Source of the DNA: JAXLSZ01 sp046330315 | Lineage (GTDB): Bacteria; Actinomycetota; Thermoleophilia; Solirubrobacterales; 70-9 | Assembly: GCA_046330315.1 (NCBI GenBank) | Contig: JAXLSZ010000006.1 | Span: 1-64,000, forward strand | Direction of reading: 5' to 3' | DNA: 64,000 nucleotides | In this document: piece by piece, positions 48,434-56,192 of the stretch | How positions within the stretch are numbered: position 1 is the first letter of the stretch | Layout: each line of letters starts with the position of its first letter | Notes under the pieces: model-generated | Databases searched by the model: none | What the model was told of the DNA's origin: nothing | The model's input: the letters and a program-made list of their open reading frames with translations, nothing else | Translations under genes and position numbers: made by a program

Positions 48434-49318
48434 ATGACCGAGCACGGGGCCCGCCCAGAGCACCCGGTCCGCCCGCAGCGCTTCTTCCCGCGCTTTCACT
48501 GGGAGCTGCTCTCCTGCGGGGTGGCGGGTCACCTGCTGGTCGGGCTCGACGCCGCCGAGCTCCGGCCCGAGGACGCGATCTTCGCCCGGGTCGAGGACGG
48601 AGTCCGCTGGCACCGCTGCCTGCGCTGCGACAGCTGGCTGGCCGTCCCCGCTCCGCAGCGGCCCGCCCGCCGCCACCCGCCCGAGCGCGAGGAGATCTCG
48701 CTGCCCCTGCGGGGGAGGCCGCTTCGCGACAAGATCATCCTGCGGCTGATCGCCGTCGACAAGGGCCTGCGCTTCGCCCTGTTCACCCTGCTCACGGTGG
48801 CCGTCTTCCTGATCGCCGCAAACGAGACCGGCATCCGCGACCTCTACTACCGGCTGCTCGCGGACTTCAGGGGGACCACCGACCTGCCCGAGCACGGCCT
48901 GCTGCACGAGATAGACAGGCTGTTGAACCTGCGGGCCGGGACGCTGCAGCTGGTCGGGATCGGTCTCGGCACCTACGCCGCCCTCCAGGCGACCGAGGCG
49001 GTCGGGCTCTGGCTCACGAAGCGCTGGGCCGAGTACCTCACCTTCGTCGCGACCTCCGCCTTCATCCCCCTGGAGGTGTGGGAGCTGACGATCAGCCAGA
49101 CGCCGCTGAAGGTCGCCGCGCTGACCCTCAACACGGCCATCGTCGCCTACCTTCTGTGGGCGAAGCGGCTGTTCGGGATCCGCGGTGGAGCGGCCGCCGA
49201 CGAGATCCGCAGCGCCCGTGACGTCGGCTGGCAGGCGCTGGAGCGGACCTCGCCCGAGGCGCTCGGGGCACGCCACCCCAGCGATCCGGGGGCGGCGCCC
49301 GGGGTGCTCCTGTCCTGA
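48434..49318 (+). CDS. DUF2127-family membrane protein
   Basis: 294 residues from ATG 48434. A cytoplasmic N-terminus with a possible Cys pair (HRCLRCDSW) is followed by four hydrophobic segments: FALFTLLTVAVFLIAAN, LVGIGLGTYAALQATEAVGLWL, LTFVATSAFIPLEVWEL and VAALTLNTAIVAYLLW. The block DKGLRFALFTLLT and later TKRWAEYLTFVATSAFIPLEVWEL match the family. No function is established. Located between an ABC1 kinase and a lipase, each with its own start. Confidence 0.85.
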   Translation: MTEHGARPEHPVRPQRFFPRFHWELLSCGVAGHLLVGLDAAELRPEDAIFARVEDGVRWHRCLRCDSWLAVPAPQRPARRHPPEREEISLPLRGRPLRDKIILRLIAVDKGLRFALFTLLTVAVFLIAANETGIRDLYYRLLADFRGTTDLPEHGLLHEIDRLLNLRAGTLQLVGIGLGTYAALQATEAVGLWLTKRWAEYLTFVATSAFIPLEVWELTISQTPLKVAALTLNTAIVAYLLWAKRLFGIRGGAAADEIRSARDVGWQALERTSPEALGARHPSDPGAAPGVLLS

Positions 49319-49399
49319 GGACGGGGGCGGCGCAACATCTGCCGGCCCAACATGTTTAGGGTTCGCTACCGCAATTCGGCCCAGGGCAGGAGGCTCCCC

Positions 49400-50605
49400 T
49401 TGCACATTCAGCGGCTCAGACGGAACTTGACGAGGATCGGCGCGCTGGCGCTGGGCGCCGCGGCTCTGCTGGCGACGGGCGCAGGGGGCGCGGAGGCCAA
49501 GGCGGGACCCGGGGGACTCGCCTTCTACCATCCGCCCAAGACCCTGCCCAAGGGCCACGGCTCGCTGATCTGGGCACGCAAGGCCGGCGGGCTGGTCCCG
49601 CTGGCCCGGGCTGCTTCGACCCGTCTCGTCCTCTACACCTCCCTCAGCCCGCAGGGCAAGCTGGTCGCCGTCTCGGGCTCCGTGAGCATTCCCAAGGGCA
49701 AGCCCCCGAAGGGCGGCTGGCCGGTGATCAGCTACGCCCACGGGACGACCGGCATTGCCGACGTCTGCGCACCCTCGCGGGCGCGCAAGGGCAATCCCGC
49801 GCTCGCCTACACGACCTACATCGACCCCGAGCTGAACGCCTGGCTGAAGGCGGGCTACGCGGTCCTGCGCACCGACTACCAGGGCCTCGGCACGCCCGGC
49901 GTCCATCCCTATCTGGTCGGGAACTCGGAGGGCCGCAGCGTGCTCGACATCGTCCGGGCCGCCCGGCAGCTCGACCCCCGGATCGGCAAGCGGTTCCTGA
50001 TCGCCGGCCACTCCCAGGGTGGCCACGCGGCCCTGTTCGCCGCCGGCGAGGCGGCCCGCTACACGCCGGACCTCAAGCTTCGCGGCGCCGTCGCCTACGC
50101 GCCCGGCTCGCACCTGCTCGAGCAGGCCGAGGCGCTGCCGGCGCTGGTCACCCCCAGCAGCCTCACCGCCCTGGCCTCGATGATCGTCGAGGGCGCGCGG
50201 ACCGCCTCGAGCGCGATCAAGCCGTCGCTGCTCCTCTCCGACCCGGTGCTCGCCCTCTACCCGCTGGTCCGCACCGAGTGCCTCTCGCAGATCTCGGCAC
50301 CCGACAAGCTCGGGGGCATCGCGCCGGCGACGATGATCCGCAGCGGGGCCGACACGAGCGCCCTGTATGGGGTGCTGGCCAGGGCGAACCCCGATGTCAA
50401 GACCGGGGCGCCCCTGATGGTCGCCCAGGGCGACGCCGACACCACCGTCTTCAAGCTCCTCACCGACCCGCTGGTCGCCGAGTTGAAGGCGAAGGGCGAC
50501 AAGGTCGCCTACAAGGTCTATCCCGGCGTCGACCACGGCGGTGTCGTGGTCGCGGCCGAAGCCGACGCGCTGCACTTCTTCGAGCAGCACCTCCCCGCCG
50601 GCTGA
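49400..50605 (+). CDS. Secretory lipase / alpha-beta hydrolase
   Basis: 401 residues from TTG 49400, which is placed six bases after AGGAGG; an ATG at 49352 lies in frame but in a promoter-like stretch. Signal peptide: RIGALALGAAALLATGAGGAEAKAG. Secretory lipase (LIP) family pattern: WPVISYAHGTTGIADVCAPS is the oxyanion region, AGHSQGGHAALFAAGEAA carries nucleophile Ser205, the acid is near GDADTTVFKLL and His in YPGVDHGGVVVAA. A lipid or ester hydrolase outside the cell. Confidence 0.88.
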   Translation: MHIQRLRRNLTRIGALALGAAALLATGAGGAEAKAGPGGLAFYHPPKTLPKGHGSLIWARKAGGLVPLARAASTRLVLYTSLSPQGKLVAVSGSVSIPKGKPPKGGWPVISYAHGTTGIADVCAPSRARKGNPALAYTTYIDPELNAWLKAGYAVLRTDYQGLGTPGVHPYLVGNSEGRSVLDIVRAARQLDPRIGKRFLIAGHSQGGHAALFAAGEAARYTPDLKLRGAVAYAPGSHLLEQAEALPALVTPSSLTALASMIVEGARTASSAIKPSLLLSDPVLALYPLVRTECLSQISAPDKLGGIAPATMIRSGADTSALYGVLARANPDVKTGAPLMVAQGDADTTVFKLLTDPLVAELKAKGDKVAYKVYPGVDHGGVVVAAEADALHFFEQHLPAG

Positions 50606-50626
50606 CCGCTGAAACCGCCCCCACAC

Positions 50627-50678
50627 CACCGAACGTCCCACAGTACCCCGCCCAGCAGCAACTCCGGGACGTTCGGTG
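50627..50678. repeat. Family B palindrome, copy B3
   Basis: 18-bp arms CACCGAACGTCCCACAGT (50627-50644) and ACTCCGGGACGTTCGGTG (50661-50678), matching at 16 of 18; 16-base loop ACCCCGCCCAGCAGCA. Lies 22 bases past the lipase stop and 35 before the convergent DUF47 stop. Confidence 0.9.
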
Positions 50679-50712
50679 AGGGGGGTGGGGGGCGCGCGGG
50701 CCGGCGCCGCTG

Positions 50713-51330
50713 CTAGCTCTGCTTGAGGACCGCGTACCAGACCCGCTCGGCGACCCTGGCCAGCTGGTCGCCGGTGCGCGCGAGGCGGCGGTAGATCTCC
50801 CGCCGCGCTGTCACCTCGCGGAAGTTCTCGACCTCCAGCAGGGCCGACATCGCGCCGCGGTAGGTGTGCTCCAGGCGCCGGTGGCTCTTGACCGCCGCGT
50901 CGGCCGCCTCCGTCGCCTCGGACTCCTGCTCCTCCTCGAGCGTGGTGAAGGCGCGCATCAGCCCCCGGGTTCCCTCGGCCAGCTCGGCCGCCATCTCGGC
51001 CATCGCCGGGTCGGGCTCGGTCCCCATCACCTCCGCCTCGCGCACCGTGTTCTTGGCGCCGTTCAGCACCTCGTCGAGCCCGCTGGAGAGCTCGAAGAGG
51101 TCCTCGGGCTCGATCGGTGTGGTGAAGGCCGCCGTGAGGGCATTGCGCAGGGCCCGCTTGTGGTCGTCGGCGCGATGCTCGCAGGCCCGGAGCCGGTCGG
51201 CCGCCGCCTCCCCCTCCCCGCCCGCCCAGGCGCTGAGCGCGTCCATCCCCTCGATCGTGATCTCGGTCTGCTCGCGCAGCATTCCCAGCACGTCGGGAGT
51301 CTCGGGAAGGAACCAGCGATGTCGACTCAT
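50713..51330 (-). CDS. DUF47 PhoU-like protein
   Basis: 205 residues from ATG 51330, overlapping the Pit stop by a single base. All-helical, with PDVLGMLREQTEITIEGMDALSAW, HRADDHKRALRNALTAAFTTPIEPEDLFELSSGLDEVLNGAKN and a C-terminal REIYRRLARTGDQLARVAERVWYAVL; the pattern of Asp/Glu and His matches PhoU-related proteins that bind metal. Co-transcription with pit suggests it controls the phosphate transporter. Ends 35 bases from family B palindrome B3. Confidence 0.9.
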   Translation of the reverse strand: MSRHRWFLPETPDVLGMLREQTEITIEGMDALSAWAGGEGEAAADRLRACEHRADDHKRALRNALTAAFTTPIEPEDLFELSSGLDEVLNGAKNTVREAEVMGTEPDPAMAEMAAELAEGTRGLMRAFTTLEEEQESEATEAADAAVKSHRRLEHTYRGAMSALLEVENFREVTARREIYRRLARTGDQLARVAERVWYAVLKQS

Positions 51331-52331
51331 CAGATCGCCCTCCAGACGACAAGCGTAATCGCACCCAGGGCGGCTGAGGCGGGAAGGGTGAAGACCCAGG
51401 CGTAGCCGATCGCCCGCACCACCGCCCAGCGGACATGGTGCCAGCGCCGGCGCCCCCCGCCCACCCCGACGACCGAGGAGGCGACGACCTGCGTGGTCGA
51501 GACCGGCGCGCCGAGGTAGGAGGCGGGCAGGACCACCGCCACAGACGCGCTCTGGCTTGCGAACCCGTCCACCCCCGCGAGCCGGAAAATCCGCCGCCCG
51601 ATGGTCCGGACGATCCGCCAGCCCCCCATGGCCGTGCCCAGGGTGAGCGCCGCGCCGCAGACGAGCTTCACCCAGAGCGGCACGGTCAGCGTGTCGATCG
51701 CCCCGTCGGCGAGCAGCAGGGCGGCTATCACCCCCATCGCCTTCTGCGCGTCGTTTGCCCCGTGGCCGAAGGAGAGCGCGGCCGACATCACCCACTCCGC
51801 CCACCGGATCGGCTCCGCCACTCGATGGGTGGCACGGCGCAGCAGCCGCTGGTCGAGCCGGGCGAAGCCCATCCCGAAGGCCATCCCGAAAAGCGGCGAG
51901 ATGGCCAGGGCGATCAGCACGCCGAGCACCCCGTCGGGCCTCCAGCCCTCCATGCCGCCCCAGTTGACCGCCGAGGTCCCGGCCTCGGCGAGGGCCGCCC
52001 CTACCAGCCCGCCGACCAGCGCGTGAGCCGAGCTGGAGGGGAGCCCCCGCCACCAGGTCAGCAGGTTCCAAAGCGTCGCCGCCAGCACTCCCGAGCCGAT
52101 CACCGCGATCGCCTCGTCCGCGGGGACCGTGACGATGCCGGCGATCGTGTCGGCGACCGCGGTGCCGACCAGCAGCGCACCGAGCATGTTGAAGAGCGCG
52201 GAGAGGACGATCGCCTGCCCCGGGCGGGCCCCCCGCGTGGCGACCAGGGTGGCGATCGCGTTGGCGGCGTCGTGGAACCCGTTGGTCAGCGCGAAGGCGA
52301 TCGAGAAGGCGACGGCGAGGACCAGCTCCAC
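51330..52331 (-). CDS. pit: PiT-family inorganic phosphate transporter
   Basis: 333 residues from GTG 52331. Duplicated signature motifs GFHDAANAIATLVATR and LSFGHGANDAQKAMGV are the PiT hallmark; eight to ten membrane segments, with a shorter cytoplasmic loop than E. coli PitA. Symports phosphate (often as a metal-phosphate complex) with protons. The DUF47 gene overlaps at the 3' end, the usual actinobacterial pair. Confidence 0.93.
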   Translation of the reverse strand: MELVLAVAFSIAFALTNGFHDAANAIATLVATRGARPGQAIVLSALFNMLGALLVGTAVADTIAGIVTVPADEAIAVIGSGVLAATLWNLLTWWRGLPSSSAHALVGGLVGAALAEAGTSAVNWGGMEGWRPDGVLGVLIALAISPLFGMAFGMGFARLDQRLLRRATHRVAEPIRWAEWVMSAALSFGHGANDAQKAMGVIAALLLADGAIDTLTVPLWVKLVCGAALTLGTAMGGWRIVRTIGRRIFRLAGVDGFASQSASVAVVLPASYLGAPVSTTQVVASSVVGVGGGRRRWHHVRWAVVRAIGYAWVFTLPASAALGAITLVVWRAI

Positions 52332-52376
52332 GTGGAGATCATCCTCTCAGCGCGCCCGGCGACGCCACGGGGCCTA

Positions 52377-53309
52377 CTAGCCGGGAACGACGGCGGCGGC
52401 GGCGTGGGGAAGCATCACCACGTCGCCGCCGAAGGTGACGGCGTAGAGGTTGCCGCCGCGGAACCGCCGCTCGCCGCGGCCGAAGGCGACGGCGCTGGGG
52501 TTGCTCAGCCCGCGGGCAAGCACGCAGATCTCCCCGCTCCTGTCCACCTTCCAGATCTGCCCCCCGACGTTGGCCGCGACGTACAGGTTCCCGCTGCGGT
52601 CCCGGGTCATCCCGTCGAGCACCGCGGTGCCGTTGTCGGGGCTTCCCGCCGCGAAGGTGGTGACGTTGGCGGGGTTGGCGATCTCGACCCGGGCGATCTC
52701 GGGCGCCTGGAAGGTCTGGGCCGCGTACAGGTATCGGCCGGAGCGATCCACCACGAGGCCATTGGCGGAGTTGACCTCGGCCCAGCCGTGGGTCACCCTG
52801 CCGTTCCGGATGCGGTCGAGCTTCTTGCCGAAGTCGTTGGACGCGAAGATCGTCCCGTCGGGTCCCCGGGCGACGCCGTTCGCCATCCCCAGGCCCTGCG
52901 CGAAGAGCCTGCTGGCGCCGGTCTTCGCGTTCAGCGCGAGCAGCCCGGCGGTGGGGTTGTCGTCGCCGCTGGTGCCGTGGGGGACGTCATCGCCGTACCC
53001 GACCAGGAGCTTGTGGTCGTTCCAGACCATCCCGCCGGGCCCCTCGATGTCCTTGGCGAGCACGTGCGGCCTCGCCCCCGGGCGTCCCACCTTCATCACC
53101 CTGCCGCTCTGCCCCGAGGGCCGCGCCGTGAAGTAGAGGCGCCCGGCCTTGCCGACGATCACCGACTCCAGCACCCCCTGCCCGGAGTAGAGGACCTTCG
53201 GGGCCGGGGCGTTTCCGCAGTCGGGGTCGGGCGCGGCCGATGCGGGCGCCGCCAGCGCGAGCCCCAGCGCGCACGCCACCGCCACCGTTCCGGTCCCCCT
53301 CGACGCCAT
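52377..53309 (-). CDS. Secreted SMP-30/gluconolactonase-like propeller
   Basis: 310 residues from ATG 53309. Signal peptide GTVAVACALGLALAAPASAA. The mature part is a six-bladed-propeller pattern: GVLESVIVGKAGRLYFTARP, GMANGVARGPDGTIFASNDFG, NGLVVDRSGRYLYAAQTF, MTRDRSGNLYVAANVGGQIWKVD and LSNPSAVAFGRG. These match SMP-30-like proteins, which often bind calcium and hydrolyse lactones. The catalytic Asn/Asp set cannot be confirmed by eye, so the substrate is open. Divergent from the HtaA-domain gene. Confidence 0.85.
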   Translation of the reverse strand: MASRGTGTVAVACALGLALAAPASAAPDPDCGNAPAPKVLYSGQGVLESVIVGKAGRLYFTARPSGQSGRVMKVGRPGARPHVLAKDIEGPGGMVWNDHKLLVGYGDDVPHGTSGDDNPTAGLLALNAKTGASRLFAQGLGMANGVARGPDGTIFASNDFGKKLDRIRNGRVTHGWAEVNSANGLVVDRSGRYLYAAQTFQAPEIARVEIANPANVTTFAAGSPDNGTAVLDGMTRDRSGNLYVAANVGGQIWKVDRSGEICVLARGLSNPSAVAFGRGERRFRGGNLYAVTFGGDVVMLPHAAAAVVPG

Positions 53310-53350
53310 CTCGGCGCAGTCTAACCCCCCAAACGTCCAGCGGCCAGGCA

Positions 53351-53364
53351 CACACCTAGGTGTG
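53351..53364. promoter_or_regulatory. 14-bp palindrome between divergent genes
   Basis: CACACCT-AGGTGTG is perfect, and is flanked by outer CCAGG (53344-53348) and CCTGG (53370-53374). It lies between the SMP-30-like and HtaA genes; a dimeric regulator site is likely, none identified. Confidence 0.45.
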
Positions 53365-53477
53365 GGACACCTGGGATGGCCGCGCCCTAGCCCCCGGGTC
53401 CCTTGTTTGCGGGCGCGCCGCCCGGTTCCATGGCGGCTGTCAATTCGATTCGGGCAAACAGCCAGGAGGAGAAGCAC

Positions 53478-54053
53478 ATGCAGGCTATTCGCAGATCAGG
53501 GCTCCCCCGCACGGTCGTCGTGGCCGCCGCCGTCGCCGCCTCGATGCTGGCCCTCGTGGCCGCCTCGGCGCAGGCCAAGGTGGTCAAGGTCACCGGCGAG
53601 AGCTCCACGTTCACCCCGTCGGCCCAGGTCACCGGGTTCCTCGCGAACCACGGCGTCTCGGTCAGCGCGATCGAGCCGGCCTCGATCCAGGACGGCAAGC
53701 TGACGCTGCCGATCGTCGCGGGCCGGGTCAACACCAAGAACGCGCACGGCGTTCTGGCGATGAAGGGCGGCATCGAGCTCAGCAAGGGCGAGAGGTCGGT
53801 GAAGATCCGCCACTTCGTCGCGGTCAACACCAATCGGGGCGCCTGGCTCGGCGCGAAGGTCGGCAAGCGCCGCCTCGTCGTCGCCCGCCTGACCGACCGC
53901 AGCAAGCAGGTCGACGGGACCAGCGCCACGGTGAGCGCCAACCTGCGCCTCAGCAGGCCGGCCGCGAAGCTGATCAACCGCGTCGCCGGAGCGCACGTGG
54001 TCAGCGCCGGAGCGCTGCTCGGGTCGGCCACCGCGACGGTGACGACCGGCTGA
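53478..54053 (+). CDS. Secreted single HtaA-domain protein
   Basis: 191 residues from ATG 53478, six bases after AGGAGG-type sequence. Signal peptide TVVVAAAVAASMLALVAASAQAK. The mature domain shows VTGESSTFTPSAQVTGFLANHGVSVSAIEPAS, GKLTLPIVAGRVNTKNAHGVLAMKGGIELSKG and the later SATVSANLRLSRP, matching the HtaA fold (heme-binding in corynebacteria). No C-terminal anchor or sorting signal is seen, so it may be released. Heme binding is not proven: the Tyr and His ligands known from HtaA are not obvious. Confidence 0.75.
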   Translation: MQAIRRSGLPRTVVVAAAVAASMLALVAASAQAKVVKVTGESSTFTPSAQVTGFLANHGVSVSAIEPASIQDGKLTLPIVAGRVNTKNAHGVLAMKGGIELSKGERSVKIRHFVAVNTNRGAWLGAKVGKRRLVVARLTDRSKQVDGTSATVSANLRLSRPAAKLINRVAGAHVVSAGALLGSATATVTTG

Positions 54054-54057
54054 ACCC

Positions 54058-54090
54058 GCCTCCGGAGCTCCCCTGGGGAGCTCCGGAGGC
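54058..54090. terminator. Long perfect hairpin after HtaA gene
   Basis: 16-bp arms GCCTCCGGAGCTCCCC and GGGGAGCTCCGGAGGC separated by one base (T54074), so the practical loop is three bases. Five bases past the stop. Confidence 0.7.
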
Positions 54091-54139
54091 GCCAATCCTC
54101 CCGGGGCCTGATCCCCATCGCCGGCCCCGGGGAAGACAC

Positions 54140-54166
54140 GGAGCCCCCGCGACGAGCGGGGGCTCC
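54140..54166. terminator. GC-rich hairpin with short T-run
   Basis: GGAGCCCCCGC-GACGA-GCGGGGGCTCC, a perfect 11-bp stem, followed by CGTCGTTCC. Second terminator-like hairpin in the convergent junction between the HtaA and SDR genes. Confidence 0.55.
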
Positions 54167-54191
54167 CGTCGTTCCAATCCGGGACCCCGCC

Positions 54192-54296
54192 CGACCTGGG
54201 ACCTCCCGCCCCCGACCTGGGACCTCCCGCCCCCGACCTGGAACCTCCCGCCCCCGACTTGGGACCTCCCGCCCCCGACCTGGGACCTCCCGCCCC
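54192..54296. repeat. 21-bp tandem array made of family A left arms, 5 copies
   Basis: Units start at 54192, 54213, 54234, 54255 and 54276 and each contains CGACCTGGGACCTCCCG or a one-base variant. The next unit begins at 54297 and becomes the left arm of palindrome A4. So the left half of a family A element has been copied in tandem. Confidence 0.88.
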
Positions 54297-54301
54297 CGAC
54301 C

Positions 54302-54342
54302 TGGGACCTCTTTTCCTTGATGGTCAGGGCATAGAGGTCCCA
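54302..54342. repeat. Family A palindrome, copy A4
   Basis: 10-bp arms TGGGACCTCT (54302-54311) and AGAGGTCCCA (54333-54342), 21-base loop. The right arm and loop supply the last codons (GTSMP) and the TGA stop of the SDR gene, so this copy overlaps a coding end. Confidence 0.88.
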
Positions 54343-55148
54343 CCCCTGCGGGGTGGGGGTGGCCCGGCCTGCCCCCAGGCGTCGAGCCCCCCGTCCACCA
54401 GGACGCTGGAGCCGGTGATGTAGCCGGCCGCGTCGGTGGCCAGGAAGGCGATCGTCTCCCCCACCTCCTCCGCTCGGCCGAGCCGGCCGAGCGGGACCTG
54501 GCGCCTGGACTCCTCCAGCGCCTCGAGGCCGTAGGAGGCGAGACCCTCGGTCTCGATGTTTCCAAGCACCACGCAGGCCGTGCGGATGCCGTGACGGCTC
54601 CACTCGGCTGCAAGCCCCGCGGCGAGGTTCTCCAGCGCCGCCCGGGCCGCGGCCGCCGGGACGAAACCGGGGATCCCCCGCCGCGGGGAGAATCCGAGGA
54701 ACACCACCAGCCCACCCCCGCGCGGGATCATCGAGCGGGTCGCGACCTCCCTGGTCAGCTCCCAGGCCGCGTCGAGGTTGAGCCTCATCACGGCGCGGAA
54801 CCCACCCGCTCCGATCTCCTCCGCCGGGGCGGTGAACTGACCACCGGCGTTGTTGACCAGCACGTCGACGCGCCCGAAGCGCTCCAGCACCGCGTCGAGG
54901 AGCCTCTCGACCTGCTCGGGCTCGCGGATGTCGCAGTGCAACGCCAGGCAGCCCGCGCCCCGTCCCTCGATCTCGGATCGCACCACTTCGAGCGGCTCGG
55001 GGCGGCGCCCGCAGATCGCCACCTCGGCGCCAGAGGCGGCCATCGCCCGGGCGGTCGCCCGCCCGATCCCTGTCCCCCCTCCGCTGATCAGCGCCACCCT
55101 TCCGCGGTTGGCCCCGGGGTCCAGCGAGCGGCTCACCTCCCGCGCCAC
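54324..55148 (-). CDS. SDR-family protein, dienoyl-CoA-reductase-like with altered active site
   Basis: 274 residues from GTG 55148. The cofactor motif GGGTGIG is residues 23-29, VNNAGGQF 99-105 and LNLDAAWELTRE is present. In place of the Ser-Tyr-Lys set the active-site block reads FLGFSPRRGIPGFVPAAAARAAL: no Tyr, and Arg169 at the usual Lys. The surrounding pattern, GFVP.AAA.A, and AAEWSRHGIR match 2,4-dienoyl-CoA reductases. Overlaps caiD by 16 bases; probably acts on a CoA ester made by it, or is a catalytically altered member. The last residues come from a family A repeat. Confidence 0.8.
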   Translation of the reverse strand: MAREVSRSLDPGANRGRVALISGGGTGIGRATARAMAASGAEVAICGRRPEPLEVVRSEIEGRGAGCLALHCDIREPEQVERLLDAVLERFGRVDVLVNNAGGQFTAPAEEIGAGGFRAVMRLNLDAAWELTREVATRSMIPRGGGLVVFLGFSPRRGIPGFVPAAAARAALENLAAGLAAEWSRHGIRTACVVLGNIETEGLASYGLEALEESRRQVPLGRLGRAEEVGETIAFLATDAAGYITGSSVLVDGGLDAWGQAGPPPPRRGGTSMP

Positions 55149-55918
55149 TCCGGGTCGCGACCCTCGGCGAAGGCCCGCGGGCCCTCCTCCGCGTCCTCGG
55201 AGCCGACCGCGCGGTCGTAGGCCGGCACGCGGCCGCTGCGGATCGCCTCAAAGCCCTGCTCGACGGTGAGGCCCTCGGTGGCGGCCAGGGTTGCCTTCAC
55301 CGCCCGGGTGGCGAGCGGCGCGGCCGCCTCGACGCGCTCGGCGAGCTCCCGGGCCGCCCCCAGCAGCTCACCGCGTTCGGCCAGCCGGTTGACCAGCCCC
55401 CAGCGCTCCGCGGTGACGCCATCGATCGGGCCCCCGGTGAGCAGCATCTCCATCGCCAGGGGGCGTGGAATGCGGCGCGGCAGCCTGAAGATCCCACCTG
55501 AGTCGGCGACGAAGCCGAGCCTCGCCTCGGGGAGCGAGAAGCGGGCCTCCGGCACCGCCACGACCATGTCGCAGGCCAGCACCATCTCGAAGCCTCCCCC
55601 CGCCGCGTAGCCGTTGACCGCGGCGATCACCGGCTTGTCGAGGTCGAAGAGCTCCGTGATCCCGCCCAGGCCCCCGATCCCGAAGTCCTCCGGTTCGCCT
55701 GGGTCCCCCGACACGTAGGCCTTGAGATCCCAGCCGGCCGAGAAGAACCGCTCTCCGGCTCCGGTGAGGATCGCCACCCGCAGGTCGGGGTCGTCACGGA
55801 ACTCGACGAATGCGTCCCCCATCGCCTTGCTGGTCGCCGAGTCGATCGCGTTCGCCTTGGGGCGATCGATGGTCAGCTCGAGCACCGCGCCGCGGCGCTC
55901 GGTCCGGATCCCGTCCAT
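55133..55918 (-). CDS. caiD: Carnitinyl-CoA dehydratase-like crotonase (CaiD)
   Basis: 261 residues. Close to CaiD along the whole length: IDRPKANAIDSATSKAMGDAF, GAGERFFSAGWDLKA (oxyanion 1), DKPVIAAVNGYAAGGGFEM (oxyanion 2), PEARLGFVADSGG, and the final SEDAEEGPRAFAEGRDPEWRGR. CaiD interconverts L-carnitinyl-CoA and crotonobetainyl-CoA. ATG 55918. No caiB, caiC or caiT are near, so a related CoA substrate is possible. Translationally linked to the SDR gene. Confidence 0.88.
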   Translation of the reverse strand: MDGIRTERRGAVLELTIDRPKANAIDSATSKAMGDAFVEFRDDPDLRVAILTGAGERFFSAGWDLKAYVSGDPGEPEDFGIGGLGGITELFDLDKPVIAAVNGYAAGGGFEMVLACDMVVAVPEARFSLPEARLGFVADSGGIFRLPRRIPRPLAMEMLLTGGPIDGVTAERWGLVNRLAERGELLGAARELAERVEAAAPLATRAVKATLAATEGLTVEQGFEAIRSGRVPAYDRAVGSEDAEEGPRAFAEGRDPEWRGR

Positions 55919-56117
55919 GGCGCGACCCTACCGTGCCGGGAGAGGTGTTTCAGCGCCTCGCTTCAGCCTCCACGATCAGGGGGACCTCCTCCTCCTCCTC
56001 GACCCGGAAGTGGACGGCGTCGCGATCGGCCCGGACGCCGAGAAGGACCTCGCGGGCCTCAGCCGGTCATTCGCCTCGCGGGGCGCCTTCGCGACGGTCA
56101 AGACGACGCGATGGTCG
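55917..56117 (+). other. Coding-like stretch without recognised gene
   Basis: An ATG at 55917 (overlapping the caiD start on the other strand) opens a frame reading GDLLLLLDPEVDGVAIGPDA and SRSFASRGAFATVKTTRWSRE with strongly GC-ending codons to about 56117, where a hairpin begins. The frame runs on into antisense of the copper oxidase gene with no stop. No ribosome site and no known family; perhaps a gene remnant, with the true reading frame broken. About 270 bases lie between caiD and the next gene. Confidence 0.3.
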
Positions 56118-56145
56118 CGCGAGGGGGAAGAAGGGCCCCCTCGCG
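56118..56145 (-). terminator. Hairpin terminator downstream of copper oxidase
   Basis: Perfect 10-bp stem CGCGAGGGGG / CCCCCTCGCG with an eight-base loop, 48 bases past the oxidase stop on the minus strand; the plus strand continues with TTTCGT. Either strand could use it. Confidence 0.6.
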
Positions 56146-56192
56146 TTTCGTGGGATCGACCTGGCGGGCCCGATCGCCGGCCGGCAATAGGC

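Noticed and set aside
49352..49399. ATG at 49352 as the lipase start
   Set aside because: The stretch resembles promoter sequence and the TTG at 49400 has AGGAGG at ideal distance followed by a proper signal peptide.
54192..54311. The 21-bp repeats as a CRISPR array
   Set aside because: Units are contiguous with no spacers, only 21 bp, and share their core with palindrome arms; no cas genes are present.
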